Positions 53,807 to 62,609 of a DNA stretch of 64,000 nt are shown here, piece by piece. Source of the DNA: Roseibium sp. TrichSKD4 (GTDB taxonomy: Bacteria > Pseudomonadota > Alphaproteobacteria > Rhizobiales > Stappiaceae). The stretch lies in the NCBI RefSeq assembly GCF_000148725.1, contig NZ_GL476320.1, positions 592,400-656,399 of the forward strand, in the 5' to 3' direction. Below the pieces are notes generated by a model that worked only from the letters and a program-made list of their open reading frames with translations, searched no databases and had not been told where the DNA came from. Both the position numbers and the translations under genes were made by a program. Every line of letters begins with the position of its first letter. Positions within the stretch are counted from its first letter, which is position 1.

Positions 53807-54325
53807 ATGAACCTCAAGTCACTCATCCCGCTCGGGTCTGCTTTCGCGGCGGTCATGATGGTTGCAAGTTATACTCCAGCTGCTGCGGAAGACGAGTTTA
53901 CCGAAAGCCATCTGAACGCAGCGCGTGAAGTGGTTGCGGTCACCGATTCCTTGAGCACGTTTGATGATATTCTTCCGCTTCTGGCAGAACAGACCCGGAC
54001 GCTGTTCATCCAGTCTGACCCGTCCCGTACGCAGGAAGTCATTGACGTTACCAACGAAGTAGCTCTGCAATTGGCCGCAAAGCGCGGTGATCTCAACGGC
54101 ATCATCTATGAAGTCTGGGCGCGTCGCTTCACCGAGGAAGAACTGCGTGAGTTGGCAGTCTTCTATCAAAGCCCGCTGGGGGCGAAACTAACAAAAAATG
54201 GCCCGACTATCACAGCTCTTTCGATTGGGGCTGCTCGCCAATGGCAGGATGCCATTTCTACCGAAATGGTTTCGCTGGTTCGTGAAGAACTGGATAAGCG
54301 CGCTGCAGCACCTGCTGCGGAATAA
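53807..54325 (+). CDS. DUF2059 secreted protein
   Basis: The 172-residue protein has a signal peptide (SLIPLGSAFAAVMMVASYTP, then AAAED) and a single DUF2059 domain (TEEELRELAVFYQSPLGAKL). The family is found in the periplasm of many proteobacteria and has no agreed function. The start is the ATG at 53807, with GGAG upstream. It lies 55 bases behind rpiA and before gor, and is followed by its own terminator. Confidence 0.85.
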   Translation: MNLKSLIPLGSAFAAVMMVASYTPAAAEDEFTESHLNAAREVVAVTDSLSTFDDILPLLAEQTRTLFIQSDPSRTQEVIDVTNEVALQLAAKRGDLNGIIYEVWARRFTEEELRELAVFYQSPLGAKLTKNGPTITALSIGAARQWQDAISTEMVSLVREELDKRAAAPAAE

Positions 54326-54370
54326 ACGTGCAATATCCGTTCGGTTCTCACAAGCCGTTCAAACATTTGA

Positions 54371-54398
54371 CAGGGCCGCTTCTGCGGCCTTGTTTTTT
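54371..54398 (+). terminator. Terminator behind the DUF2059 gene
   Basis: CAGGGCCGC (54371-54379) pairs with GCGGCCTTG (54384-54392), with one G-T pair, around a TTCT loop. Six T follow at once. Confidence 0.9.
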
Positions 54399-54486
54399 GA
54401 GGCTGATCTACAATATGGCATCAAGCGACCACATGCTCTAAACGTGGTGTTCCAGCCAAAATGACCAACGCTACAGGTGAGGTTTC

Positions 54487-55863
54487 ATGAGCCAGTACGA
54501 CTATGATCTTTTTGTAATTGGTGGCGGTTCGGGCGGTGTTCGCGCTGCGCGTATTGCTGCAACACATGGGGCCAAAGTCGGTTTGGCAGAGGAATATCGC
54601 TATGGCGGCACCTGTGTTATCCGAGGCTGTGTTCCCAAGAAGCTCTTTGTGTACGCTTCCAAGTTCTCAGAGGAATTTGAAGATGCAGAAGGGTTCGGTT
54701 GGAGTGTAGGGGAGCGCTCGTTTTCCTGGGACAAGTTGATCGATGAGAAGGATCAGGAAATCACGCGCCTTGAGGGCATTTATCGTCGTAACCTCGATCG
54801 AACCGGCGTTGAAATGCATGACAGCCGGGCCATTATTGAAGGCCCGCACGAGGTGCGCCTTTTGTCGACCGGGCAGACGATTACAGCGAAATACATTCTT
54901 GTGGCTGTTGGTGCGACGCCGAATGTCGATCTTTCCTTGCCAGGCGGCGAGCATGTCATAACCTCCAATGAGGCCTTTCATCTGAGCGAGCTGCCAAACA
55001 GCATTGTTGTTGCAGGTGGTGGTTACATTGCCGTGGAATTTGCCGGGATTTTCAACGGACTTGGTGTTGAGACCACTTTGATTTACCGCGGCGAGGAAAT
55101 CCTTCGCGGCTTCGACATGGACTTCCGGCAGGCTGTTCATGAAGAGATGGAGAAGAAGGGCATTCGTGTCATTTGCGAAGACACGTTCACCTCCATTGAA
55201 AAGCAGGACAACGGAACGCTGATTGGAGGCACCAAACAAGGCAAGCGTCTTGAGGTGGATCAGATCATGTTTGCCATTGGCCGCAAACCGCACTCGCGGG
55301 ATTTGGGTCTTGAGGCTGCAGGTGTCGAAATGGAGAAAGACGGCTCCATCAAAGTTGATGAAACATCCCAGTCCTCTGTCCCGTCGATCTACGCTGTTGG
55401 GGATGTGACCAATCGGGCAAACCTGACGCCGGTTGCCATTCGCGAAGGACATGCCTTTGCTGACACAATCTTTGGCAACAAGCCGTGGGTCGTTGATCAC
55501 AGTCTTATTCCAACGGCGGTTTTCTCGCAGCCGGAGCTAGGGACTGTTGGTCTGTCGCAGGAAGATGCGCTGAAGAAGACGCCGAATATCGACATCTACA
55601 AATCCTCATTCCGGCCGATGAAGCACACCTTGTCCGGCCGCGACGAGAAGATGCTGATGAAGCTGATTGTCGATGCGGATACCGACAAGGTTCTAGGCGT
55701 GCATGTGCTCGGTCCGGATGCAGGTGAATTGGCTCAGGTTTTGGGAATTACGGTTCAGATGGGGGCAACCAAGGCGGATTTTGATCGCACTGTCGCAGTC
55801 CACCCGACAGCAGCCGAGGAGCTTGTGACCATGCGGGAACCAACCGAAAAGATCCGAGGTTAA
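54487..55863 (+). CDS. gor: Glutathione-disulfide reductase
   Basis: The 458-residue flavoprotein has the FAD motif LFVIGGGSGGVRAARIAA, the redox-active disulfide Cys43/Cys48 in GGTCVIRGCVPKK, the NADPH motif IVVAGGGYIAVEFAGIFNGL, and the C-terminal AVHPTAAEEL with the catalytic His-Glu pair. It reduces oxidised glutathione with NADPH. The CVIRGC form of the disulfide motif is typical of alphaproteobacterial and cyanobacterial enzymes. GAGG lies upstream of the ATG. Confidence 0.93.
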   Translation: MSQYDYDLFVIGGGSGGVRAARIAATHGAKVGLAEEYRYGGTCVIRGCVPKKLFVYASKFSEEFEDAEGFGWSVGERSFSWDKLIDEKDQEITRLEGIYRRNLDRTGVEMHDSRAIIEGPHEVRLLSTGQTITAKYILVAVGATPNVDLSLPGGEHVITSNEAFHLSELPNSIVVAGGGYIAVEFAGIFNGLGVETTLIYRGEEILRGFDMDFRQAVHEEMEKKGIRVICEDTFTSIEKQDNGTLIGGTKQGKRLEVDQIMFAIGRKPHSRDLGLEAAGVEMEKDGSIKVDETSQSSVPSIYAVGDVTNRANLTPVAIREGHAFADTIFGNKPWVVDHSLIPTAVFSQPELGTVGLSQEDALKKTPNIDIYKSSFRPMKHTLSGRDEKMLMKLIVDADTDKVLGVHVLGPDAGELAQVLGITVQMGATKADFDRTVAVHPTAAEELVTMREPTEKIRG

Positions 55864-55919
55864 GGAAAGTTGCGCAATAAAGTCGCTTGCGATTGAATTT
55901 CGCGCGCCTTTATTCAAGG

Positions 55920-55960
55920 AAAGGCTGCAGCGCTATCCCGTATTCGCTGCAGCCTTTTTT
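55920..55960 (+). terminator. Terminator behind gor, overlapping the end of the GGDEF gene
   Basis: AAAGGCTGCAGCG (55920-55932) pairs perfectly with its complement (55945-55957) around a 12-base loop, followed by further T. The stop codon of the convergent GGDEF gene (55933-55935) sits in the loop, so the right arm is coding for that gene. Confidence 0.88.
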
Positions 55961-57498
55961 GTGTCCTCGGTTGGGCTGTGAACTGTCTTCTCACCAAAGA
56001 AGGCGACGCATCCACGGCCCTCATCCTTGGAGTGATAGAGGGCATAGTCGGACGCACCAACCAGAGTTTCTTCGTCCTGTCCGTCCTTAGGGGCGATGGA
56101 GATGCCGACGCTCAAGCCAACGCTCACATGAACGCCATTGTCCAGTGTAATAGGGGTGCTGATCGACTTGATCATTTCGAGACCAAGTTTGCTCAGAACC
56201 GGTTTGCTGATCGTCCGGTGATACAGGATCACGAACTCATCACCGCCAGTCCGGCTGACGAGGCCATCCTTGCCAATTGCGTCTCTCAGGCGCTCAGCAA
56301 CCGTTTTGATCACGATATCTCCAGCTGCGTGGCCATAGGTGTCATTGACGCTTTTGAAGCGATCAAGGTCACAATGCATAAGGGCAAACGCATTGGCAGG
56401 CAGATGTCCAACGGCGCGCTCCAACTCCTGATTGAACATCAAACGGTTGGCAAGGCCTGACAAGGTGTCGTGATGCGCCAGAAACCGGTTCTTGCTCTCG
56501 CTGTCCTGCAAGGAGTTTGTCAGGTGTCCAATACGCCACGCAATTCCGAACGCAAGGACCGACAGGGCAAGGCTTAGCAGCAGGACGACAGGGATTACTG
56601 TTGGCCAGATCGACGCCCCTTGCGATTTGCTGGTCCACTCGAAAATGCCCAGGTTATCGCCGTTGAGGGTCTGGATTGACCAGTTCGGCATGTCGTCCGC
56701 AGCTTCCAGACCTGCTCTGAACGTCAATCCATCCAGTGCAAGAGAGCCACCCAGCTCTGTAAAGACAGTTGTGCCCAGTCCGGAAAGGTCACCCGTCAGA
56801 TCTTTCAGCAGCCCTCCGTCGACGAAAATGGCCGAGATCAAAATGGTTGCGCGTTTATCAGGCAGCGAAACCGTGTGATCTCCGGGCATCAAGGGAACGG
56901 CGCTGATCATGGCGACACGGTCGTCAATGACTGCAAAACCGGCTGTCGCGTAGTCTTCGGTTTGCAGCCCGAGAAGAGACTGATGGCCATAGCCACCTGG
57001 CACCCGTACCCGGTTGGTTTCAAACAGTGTTCGCGTGCGTGACACAATCGGGACGAGGGCAGGGGTTTCTGCCAACGCCGAGTTGGTGATGTGGGTGTAG
57101 TCGGCAAATCCTTCTACGCGGATGCGGTCATCGCCGGTCACAATAAAGGTGCGATTGTGCCGATAGTCCTTCCACAGGCGCTCGACCTTCTCCAGAACAA
57201 ACTGGACATTCTGTTTGCGGACCAGCTCTTTTACAGTCTCGTCTGACCGGGCAAACGTCAGCTGCTCCTGAACAAACATGTTCAAGCGGTTGGTGATCGC
57301 GCTTTGAAGGCGAGCCTTTTCGTTCTGGATCGTCTGGTAACTTGAAGCAGTTGAGGCAACATGCCCTACAAACAAGAGGCTGCTGGCAGTGACGGCAATC
57401 AGAAGGCCCGCCAACAGAAACGCAAGGCTTGAAATGGATAGCTTCCGCTTCTTCTGCCCTGAAGGTGTAGGAGTGCTCGTGCTTTCGGTCACGTTCAT
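55933..57498 (-). CDS. Membrane-bound diguanylate cyclase (periplasmic sensor plus GGDEF)
   Basis: The 521-residue protein has a membrane helix near residues 23-48, a periplasmic CHASE4-like sensor domain of about 230 residues, a second membrane helix (SIWPTVIPVVLLLSLALSVL), and a C-terminal GGDEF domain with the intact active-site loop RTGGDEFV and substrate-binding CDLDRFKSVNDTYGH. It is expected to make cyclic di-GMP. No EAL domain is attached. It is convergent with gor. Confidence 0.9.
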   Translation of the reverse strand: MNVTESTSTPTPSGQKKRKLSISSLAFLLAGLLIAVTASSLLFVGHVASTASSYQTIQNEKARLQSAITNRLNMFVQEQLTFARSDETVKELVRKQNVQFVLEKVERLWKDYRHNRTFIVTGDDRIRVEGFADYTHITNSALAETPALVPIVSRTRTLFETNRVRVPGGYGHQSLLGLQTEDYATAGFAVIDDRVAMISAVPLMPGDHTVSLPDKRATILISAIFVDGGLLKDLTGDLSGLGTTVFTELGGSLALDGLTFRAGLEAADDMPNWSIQTLNGDNLGIFEWTSKSQGASIWPTVIPVVLLLSLALSVLAFGIAWRIGHLTNSLQDSESKNRFLAHHDTLSGLANRLMFNQELERAVGHLPANAFALMHCDLDRFKSVNDTYGHAAGDIVIKTVAERLRDAIGKDGLVSRTGGDEFVILYHRTISKPVLSKLGLEMIKSISTPITLDNGVHVSVGLSVGISIAPKDGQDEETLVGASDYALYHSKDEGRGCVAFFGEKTVHSPTEDTKKAAANTG

Positions 57499-57612
57499 TG
57501 CTCGCCAGTCGTTTTTGCCAACCTAAACCAGAAGGCTAAACGTTTCCCTACGCCTGCCAGACTGGGCCTGCCGAGCTAATCTGTTCTTTTCCCCAAAGGG
57601 TGTTTGAACGCT

Positions 57613-58806
57613 TCACGATTTGCGAACGCACTCAACAAAGGTGGTGATTTCGTCCTCGGTATTGAATGCATGAACGGAGGCGCGCACGAGGGCTTCCAGT
57701 CCTCGGGCAGGCAGGTCAATTTGGCAGGAGCTTGCTCGGGAAAACGAGACATTTATGTTCTCTTTTGCAAGACGGGCCTGTGTTTGCTGCGGTGTCTCGC
57801 CGTCCTTCATGAACGTGACAATGCCGCCCTTTTTCAGTCCCTTGTCATGCAACGAGATGCCCGGAATGTTTGAGAGTTCTAACCTTAAGGTCTCTGCAAG
57901 TGAACAAATGCGTGCAGATAGGCGATCGATCCCAAAATCGAGGGCATAGCGCACTGCGACTCCTAGGCTAATTTGCCCCGCCACATAGCGTTCCCAGTTT
58001 TCAAACCGGGTTGCATCCGGCTTGAGCTCATAAGTATTCGCATCCAGCCAGTTTGTTGCCTTCAGGTCGATGAACGCTGGATTAAGCCGGTCCAGAATTT
58101 TGCTGCTGACATAAAGGAACCCTGTGCCTCTCGGGCCACGCAGATATTTTCGCCCTGTCCCGGAGAGCATGTCACATCCGAGTGTTTCAACATCCAGTGG
58201 GACCTGCCCAACCGATTGGCAAGCGTCCAGCAGATAGAGAATTCCGTGTTTGCGGGCGATGACACCAACAGCTTCGGCCGGATTGATCAGGCCGCCAAAG
58301 GTGGAAATGTGGGTGAGGGCGATCAGGCGGGTTTTCTGAGTGATAGCTGCTTCCAACGCAACAAGATCAATCTGCCCGTGTTCGTCATCCTCGATTAAGT
58401 CAATTTCTATGCCCTTTCGCTCCTTCATTTGAAGAAGCGCCACATAGTTGGATACATACTCGGCGCGCCCGGTAATCACCCGGTCTCCGGGCCTGAAATC
58501 GATAGAGTAGAAGGCCATATCCCACGCCCGGGTCGCATTTTCGATATAGGCGATCTCGGTGGGCTTTGCGTTGATCATCTCTGCGATGTTTGCGTAAAAG
58601 GCATCAGCTGCCTCGGCGGCGGCCTCATGAGCTTCATACCCGCCAATCTCTGCCTCAAGATCAAGATGAGCCTTCACAGCGTCCAGCACCGGATTCGGAG
58701 CCAGACCTGTTCCGGCGTTGTTGAAATGAATGCGGGATTTGGTGCCGGGCGTTTCTGTGCGAAGCCGGGCAACCTCGTCAGGTGTGAGGGGGGAGGCGTG
58801 TTTCAT
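57613..58806 (-). CDS. Class V aminotransferase (cysteine desulfurase / isopenicillin-N-epimerase-like)
   Basis: The 397-residue PLP enzyme has [15 protein letters not shown] at the start, [29 protein letters not shown] with the PLP-binding Asp and Gln, and [19 protein letters not shown] with the Schiff-base lysine. It belongs to the group often annotated as selenocysteine lyase or isopenicillin N epimerase-like. The reaction is not certain. The ATG at 58806 opens the family-like part; 52 further upstream codons have no similarity. Confidence 0.82.
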   Translation of the reverse strand: MKHASPLTPDEVARLRTETPGTKSRIHFNNAGTGLAPNPVLDAVKAHLDLEAEIGGYEAHEAAAEAADAFYANIAEMINAKPTEIAYIENATRAWDMAFYSIDFRPGDRVITGRAEYVSNYVALLQMKERKGIEIDLIEDDEHGQIDLVALEAAITQKTRLIALTHISTFGGLINPAEAVGVIARKHGILYLLDACQSVGQVPLDVETLGCDMLSGTGRKYLRGPRGTGFLYVSSKILDRLNPAFIDLKATNWLDANTYELKPDATRFENWERYVAGQISLGVAVRYALDFGIDRLSARICSLAETLRLELSNIPGISLHDKGLKKGGIVTFMKDGETPQQTQARLAKENINVSFSRASSCQIDLPARGLEALVRASVHAFNTEDEITTFVECVRKS

Positions 58807-58881
58807 TGCGCTGATCCGAAAAACAAGAAGGGCGAGTCGGTCAGACTTTACGCCATTCTTTTGCGCAGGTAGAACCCCGCC

Positions 58882-59472
58882 ATGACAATTTCCTATTTTG
58901 GCTACGGCTCCCTTGTAAACACACAAACCCTGCCGGAAGGGGCGCAGGTCGTTCCCGGCCAACTGGAGGGATGGGTGCGCGAGTGGCGCATCTGGGGAAC
59001 CACTGAATTCAGTCGTGGGATTTGCGCGCTTTCAGTAGCTCCAAAGCCGGGGGTGACAATTCGCGGGGTGCTCGCACGCGAACCCAAAGAACGTCTGGCA
59101 GAGCTGGATGCGCGGGAGGCGAAGTATCACCGTGTTGCTGGGATCGGACCGGCGTTTCTTTGTGACGCCAAGAAAGAAGCTGGCCCACAAGACATGTTTC
59201 TCTATCGATCACGCCCTGAGCATTATGGATGGGGAAGTGACGCGTATCCAATCCTTCAAAGCTATGTCGACTGCGTTTTGCAAGGCTTTCATGCCTTTTG
59301 GGGACTTGAGGGCGTCGATCATTTTCTAAAAACAACAGATGGATGGCATGTTCCAATCTTGAAAGATCGCCAAGCGCCAATTTATCCACGTGCCCAGGTT
59401 ATCGGGGATGATCTTCTGGCTGAATTTGATCAACGGCTGAACGACTTGAGCGTTCGTTACCTGAAATTATGA
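58882..59472 (+). CDS. Gamma-glutamylcyclotransferase-like protein
   Basis: The 196-residue protein starts with the substrate-loop signature [19 protein letters not shown] of the gamma-glutamylcyclotransferase (GGCT/AIG2-like) fold. A glutamate at the usual catalytic position is plausible in [14 protein letters not shown]. Such enzymes release 5-oxoproline from gamma-glutamyl dipeptides or glutathione. The substrate is not determined. It is divergent from the aminotransferase gene. Confidence 0.78.
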   Translation: MTISYFGYGSLVNTQTLPEGAQVVPGQLEGWVREWRIWGTTEFSRGICALSVAPKPGVTIRGVLAREPKERLAELDAREAKYHRVAGIGPAFLCDAKKEAGPQDMFLYRSRPEHYGWGSDAYPILQSYVDCVLQGFHAFWGLEGVDHFLKTTDGWHVPILKDRQAPIYPRAQVIGDDLLAEFDQRLNDLSVRYLKL

Positions 59473-59592
59473 ATAGGTGCTTCAAGAAATGGTGCGCACT
59501 ATCATGGTCGCAAATGTCATAGGCGTTATTATGCAGGTGAGTTCGATTCCTGTTACAACAGCTGTCGGATGTATTAGAGAAAATCTGGGAGA

Positions 59593-59625
59593 TATAGTGT
59601 GATGAGTAGTGCTCATTACACTATA
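59593..59625. promoter_or_regulatory. Palindromic operator at the AlbA-domain gene
   Basis: TATAGTGTGATGAG (59594-59606 region) mirrors CTCATTACACTATA (59612-59625) with one mismatch and a five-base spacer. It ends eight bases before the ATG at 59634, so it covers the promoter or the leader. A repressor site, possibly autoregulatory, is the natural reading. Confidence 0.6.
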
Positions 59626-59633
59626 TATTGATA

Positions 59634-59924
59634 ATGACCGAAGAGCAGCTTTCATTGTGGGACTATGATTCTGAGGCGGCTATTGATGCGCTTTGGGAGC
59701 CGCGGGATATTTGGTTGAACTTGTCCGAAGAGCGAGTACCTCGTTTTTCAGAAGACGGACGTGTTGAGTACAAAAGCGTCAGACGTGTTAATCGTTCGGG
59801 ATTGAGTGAATATTACTCTATGTTTTCCAACACCAGTTCGGGCGGCGTGTTGGTATATGGAGTTGCTGACAATGGGCTAATTGAAGGTGTCCTCCGTCAG
59901 CGCTTAATGGACAAATTGGTTTGA
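59634..59924 (+). pseudogene. AlbA_2 (Schlafen-type) DNA-binding domain protein, truncated by IS3 element
   Basis: The frame encodes an N-terminal AlbA_2 domain (RVEYKSVRRVNRSGLSEYYS, MFSNTSSGGVLVYGVADNG) and runs into the IS3 end at 59888. The last 12 residues (VLRQRLMDKLV) are encoded by the element. Full-length relatives continue for several hundred residues and act as regulators or defence-related proteins. I find no continuation on the right side of the IS. The domain call is good; the remaining activity is doubtful. Confidence 0.7.
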
Positions 59925-59971
59925 TTTCGTAAGGGGGTGATTTTGGCTCATCATTGCTAACTCAGGAGCAA

Positions 59972-60349
59972 ATGATGAGACGAAAGAAGGACCGAGTGAC
60001 CGACGATGCGGATCGGATCGTAAAAGACATCAAACGCCAGACCCGCCGTCGGTTTTCCGCTGAAGAGAAGATCCGCATAGTGGTTTCTGGTCTTCGAGGC
60101 GAAGACAGCATTGCAGAACTTTGCCGCCAGGAAGGTATCGCCCAGAGCCAGTATTATTCCTGGTCCAAGGACTTCATGGAAGCGGGCAAGAAACGGCTTG
60201 CTGGGGACGCAGCTCGTGAAGCCAGTTCTGATGAAGTAAAGTCTCTTCGCAAAGAGACGAGGGACTTGAAGGAAGTGGTTGCAGAACAGGCTCTGGAACT
60301 TCGCCTTCTCAAAAAAAGCATGATCGGGGATGGGGTCGACGACGAATGA
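59972..60349 (+). CDS. IS3-family transposase OrfA
   Basis: The 125-residue protein has the helix-turn-helix of IS3 OrfA (RRRFSAEEKIRIVVSGLRGE, SIAELCRQEGIAQSQYYSWS) and a C-terminal leucine-zipper-like coiled coil (ETRDLKEVVAEQALELRLLK). The ATG at 59972 follows AGGAG. It overlaps OrfB by four bases (ATGA), so OrfB is translated by coupling rather than by the usual frameshift fusion. Confidence 0.9.
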   Translation: MMRRKKDRVTDDADRIVKDIKRQTRRRFSAEEKIRIVVSGLRGEDSIAELCRQEGIAQSQYYSWSKDFMEAGKKRLAGDAAREASSDEVKSLRKETRDLKEVVAEQALELRLLKKSMIGDGVDDE

Positions 60350-61326
60350 GATATCCCGCCTCCGAGAAACTTGAAATCATTCGACTGGTGGAGCAGTCCC
60401 ATCTTCCAGTCAGACAGACGCTGGATCGGCTGGGTATTCCAAGGTCAACCTTCTACGTCTGGTATGACAAATATCAAACCGGTGGCATAGATGCCTTGCA
60501 GGACACGGCCCCCATGCCTGCACGGGTCTGGAACCGGAACCCCGATGATATCCGCCAACAGGTCATTGATCTGGCCCTGGAAGAACCGGAACTCTCACCT
60601 CGGGAGCTGGCTGTCCAGTTTACGGACACAAAGCAGTACTTCGTGTCTGAGGCCAGTGTTTACCGGTTGCTGAAAGCCCATGACCTCATCACCAATCCGG
60701 CCTTTATCGTGGTCAAGGCAGCTGACGAGTTCAAGAACAAGACCACAGCGCCCAATGAGCTGTGGCAGACAGACTTCACCTATCTGAAGGTTATTGGCTG
60801 GGGTTGGTTTTACCTGTCAACAATCCTTGATGATTACAGCCGCTATGTCATCGCGTGGAAGCTGTGTACGACGATGTTGGCCAGTGATGTCACGGATACG
60901 TTGGAACTGGCCTTACAGGCTTCAGGCTGTAATCAGGCCAGTGTCCGCCACCGGCCAAGACTGTTGTCGGACAATGGGTCAAGTTACTTCGCCGGTGAGC
61001 TGGCCGACTGGCTCGACGACAAAGGCATGGACCATGTGCGTGGAGCCCCATACCACCCCCAAACGCAGGGCAAGATCGAAAGATGGCATCAGACCTTGAA
61101 AAACCGGATCCTTCTGGAGAACTACTTCCTGCCCGGTGACCTCAAAGCCCAAATAAGCAAGTTCATCAGCCACTACAATCATCACCGATATCACGAGAGC
61201 TTGAAGAACCTCACACCCGCTGACGTCTACTTCGGGCGCGGCGAACAAATCCTGCGCAAACGAGAAAGGATCAAACAAAGCACCATCGAACAACGCCGCT
61301 TGCAACACCGCAAACAGGCCGCCTAA
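60346..61326 (+). CDS. IS3-family transposase OrfB (DDE integrase core)
   Basis: The 326-residue protein starts with its own helix-turn-helix (YPASEKLEIIRLVEQSHLP, RLGIPRSTFYVWYDKYQTGG) and continues into the rve integrase core: LWQTDFTYLKVIGWGW (first Asp), LLSDNGSSYFAGEL (second Asp) and GKIERWHQTLKNR (Glu). All three catalytic acids are present and the frame is intact, so the element may be mobile. Confidence 0.93.
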   Translation: MRYPASEKLEIIRLVEQSHLPVRQTLDRLGIPRSTFYVWYDKYQTGGIDALQDTAPMPARVWNRNPDDIRQQVIDLALEEPELSPRELAVQFTDTKQYFVSEASVYRLLKAHDLITNPAFIVVKAADEFKNKTTAPNELWQTDFTYLKVIGWGWFYLSTILDDYSRYVIAWKLCTTMLASDVTDTLELALQASGCNQASVRHRPRLLSDNGSSYFAGELADWLDDKGMDHVRGAPYHPQTQGKIERWHQTLKNRILLENYFLPGDLKAQISKFISHYNHHRYHESLKNLTPADVYFGRGEQILRKRERIKQSTIEQRRLQHRKQAA

Positions 61327-61553
61327 TATCGACAAACAGATGAGCCAGATACTCCCTTAAACAAAACTCATATCTGTCCAAAAATCCCTGACGATGGACA
61401 ATAGTGGGCCTCGATAAGAATTATTCTAGGTCAGAGATTTAATTGAAACTCGCCTAAGTGCTAGGCATAAGATCGTAGATGAAGTCAATATTTATTACTG
61501 CGCTCTCTCCATTTTCTCGAGCATAACTCACTTGGTCCGTGTGCCAATATTTT

Positions 61554-62288
61554 CTAGCCCGTCAGCCCACGCAACAGGTAGCCGACCAGATAGGCAATCC
61601 CTGCTGCGGACAGCCCAATCACAGTCGTTTCCATGCCGGACCAGAACCAGTGCTGTGTGGACCATTTCGCCTTTGTGGAGCCGATCAGGAAGAAGGCGAG
61701 GGCAGTCAGGATGATGGTTGCCTGAGTGGACGCCGTCATGCCAATCACAAAAGGTAGAAGCGGCAGGCTGCCACAGACCACAAACGCGACAAATGTTGAG
61801 CCTGCTGCTTTTAAAGGTGAGCGCGTTGCACTGGAGAGCCCATATTCTTCCTGCATCATGGTTTCGATCCAGGCCGCCTTTCGAGAGGTCAGAATGGAAA
61901 CAAGCGTTTCCAGTTCTTCGCCGTCATATCCCTTGTTGCGATAGATTTGACGCACCTCTTCACGTTCGCCTTCCGGGTCATGGCGAATGTGCTTATCTTC
62001 GATCTCTTGTAGCCGGTCGAAATCGTCGTTTTCGGACTTGGTGCCGGAATAGTTGGCAGCGGCCATGGAAAAACCATCCGCCAGAAGGTTGGCAACACCC
62101 AGAACGAGGACAATCGTGGCAGAAAGATTGGCGCCGACGGCACCTGCCACAATTGCAAATGTGGTGACCGCGCCATCGATCCCGCCATAAACCCAATCCC
62201 TGAGATAGCTGATCTTTGGCCCTGCGCTTAGTCTTTGTTCAATGGCGGCGGGATCGTGGCTGTGCTCAAGAGATGGCTGTGTGCTCAT
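61554..62288 (-). CDS. VIT1/CCC1-family transporter
   Basis: The 244-residue protein has the VIT1/CCC1 pattern. The first membrane helices include YGGIDGAVTTFAIVAGAVGA and LLADGFSMAAANYSGTKSE. A cytoplasmic segment follows, rich in Glu (EREEVRQIYRNKGYDGEELE) and fit to bind metal, and then three further helices. Relatives move iron or manganese. GAGGG precedes the ATG at 62288; an upstream ATG would add 12 residues. Confidence 0.87.
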   Translation of the reverse strand: MSTQPSLEHSHDPAAIEQRLSAGPKISYLRDWVYGGIDGAVTTFAIVAGAVGANLSATIVLVLGVANLLADGFSMAAANYSGTKSENDDFDRLQEIEDKHIRHDPEGEREEVRQIYRNKGYDGEELETLVSILTSRKAAWIETMMQEEYGLSSATRSPLKAAGSTFVAFVVCGSLPLLPFVIGMTASTQATIILTALAFFLIGSTKAKWSTQHWFWSGMETTVIGLSAAGIAYLVGYLLRGLTG

Positions 62289-62609
62289 GGTCGCCCTCGC
62301 TGAATTTGTGTCAGATTCGAGCAATTTAGAGGTGTTCTAATTTAGGGCATTGATATTCAGCAAAACCGTACCGACCTTTGTGCTCTGAGTGCTTGTCTCA
62401 CCGGGAATGTGCCGTTGCGTTTGTGCCACGGTTGAGAGAAACAGGATTGTCGGCTTAACCAAGCTGTTTCTGCTGTGGTTTTCCGATCCTTGAACGTGTA
62501 TAAGGCCGCACGTTTCCTTCGTCCGGACGAGGGGTTGCGCAAGATTTGTATCGCGGGCTTAAAAACATACAATGTGGGACTGCCCGATCCCAGGCTAGGA
62601 GTTGGTAAA
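62289..62609 (+). promoter_or_regulatory. Upstream region of the DAHP synthase gene
   Basis: These 321 bases between divergent genes hold no supported gene. The frame of the downstream gene is open for 45 codons upstream of its ATG, but that part has no family similarity. AGGAG at 62596-62600 sets the start at 62610. I see no obvious attenuator. Confidence 0.4.

Larger units (their letters stand above)
59888..61400 (+). mobile_element. IS3-family insertion sequence
   Basis: The 1513-base element is bounded by imperfect inverted repeats of about 26 bases: TGTCCTCCGTCAG... on the left, and TGTCCATCGTCAG... on the complementary strand at the right, both ending in TGGACA. It carries two overlapping transposase genes. 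The bases outside (AGG on the left, ATA on the right) give no direct duplication. One end may therefore be a product of later rearrangement. Confidence 0.88.

Noticed and set aside
59531-59560. tRNA-like T-loop (GTTCGATTCC)
   Set aside because: The flanking bases do not form the T-stem, and no acceptor or anticodon arm can be built upstream.
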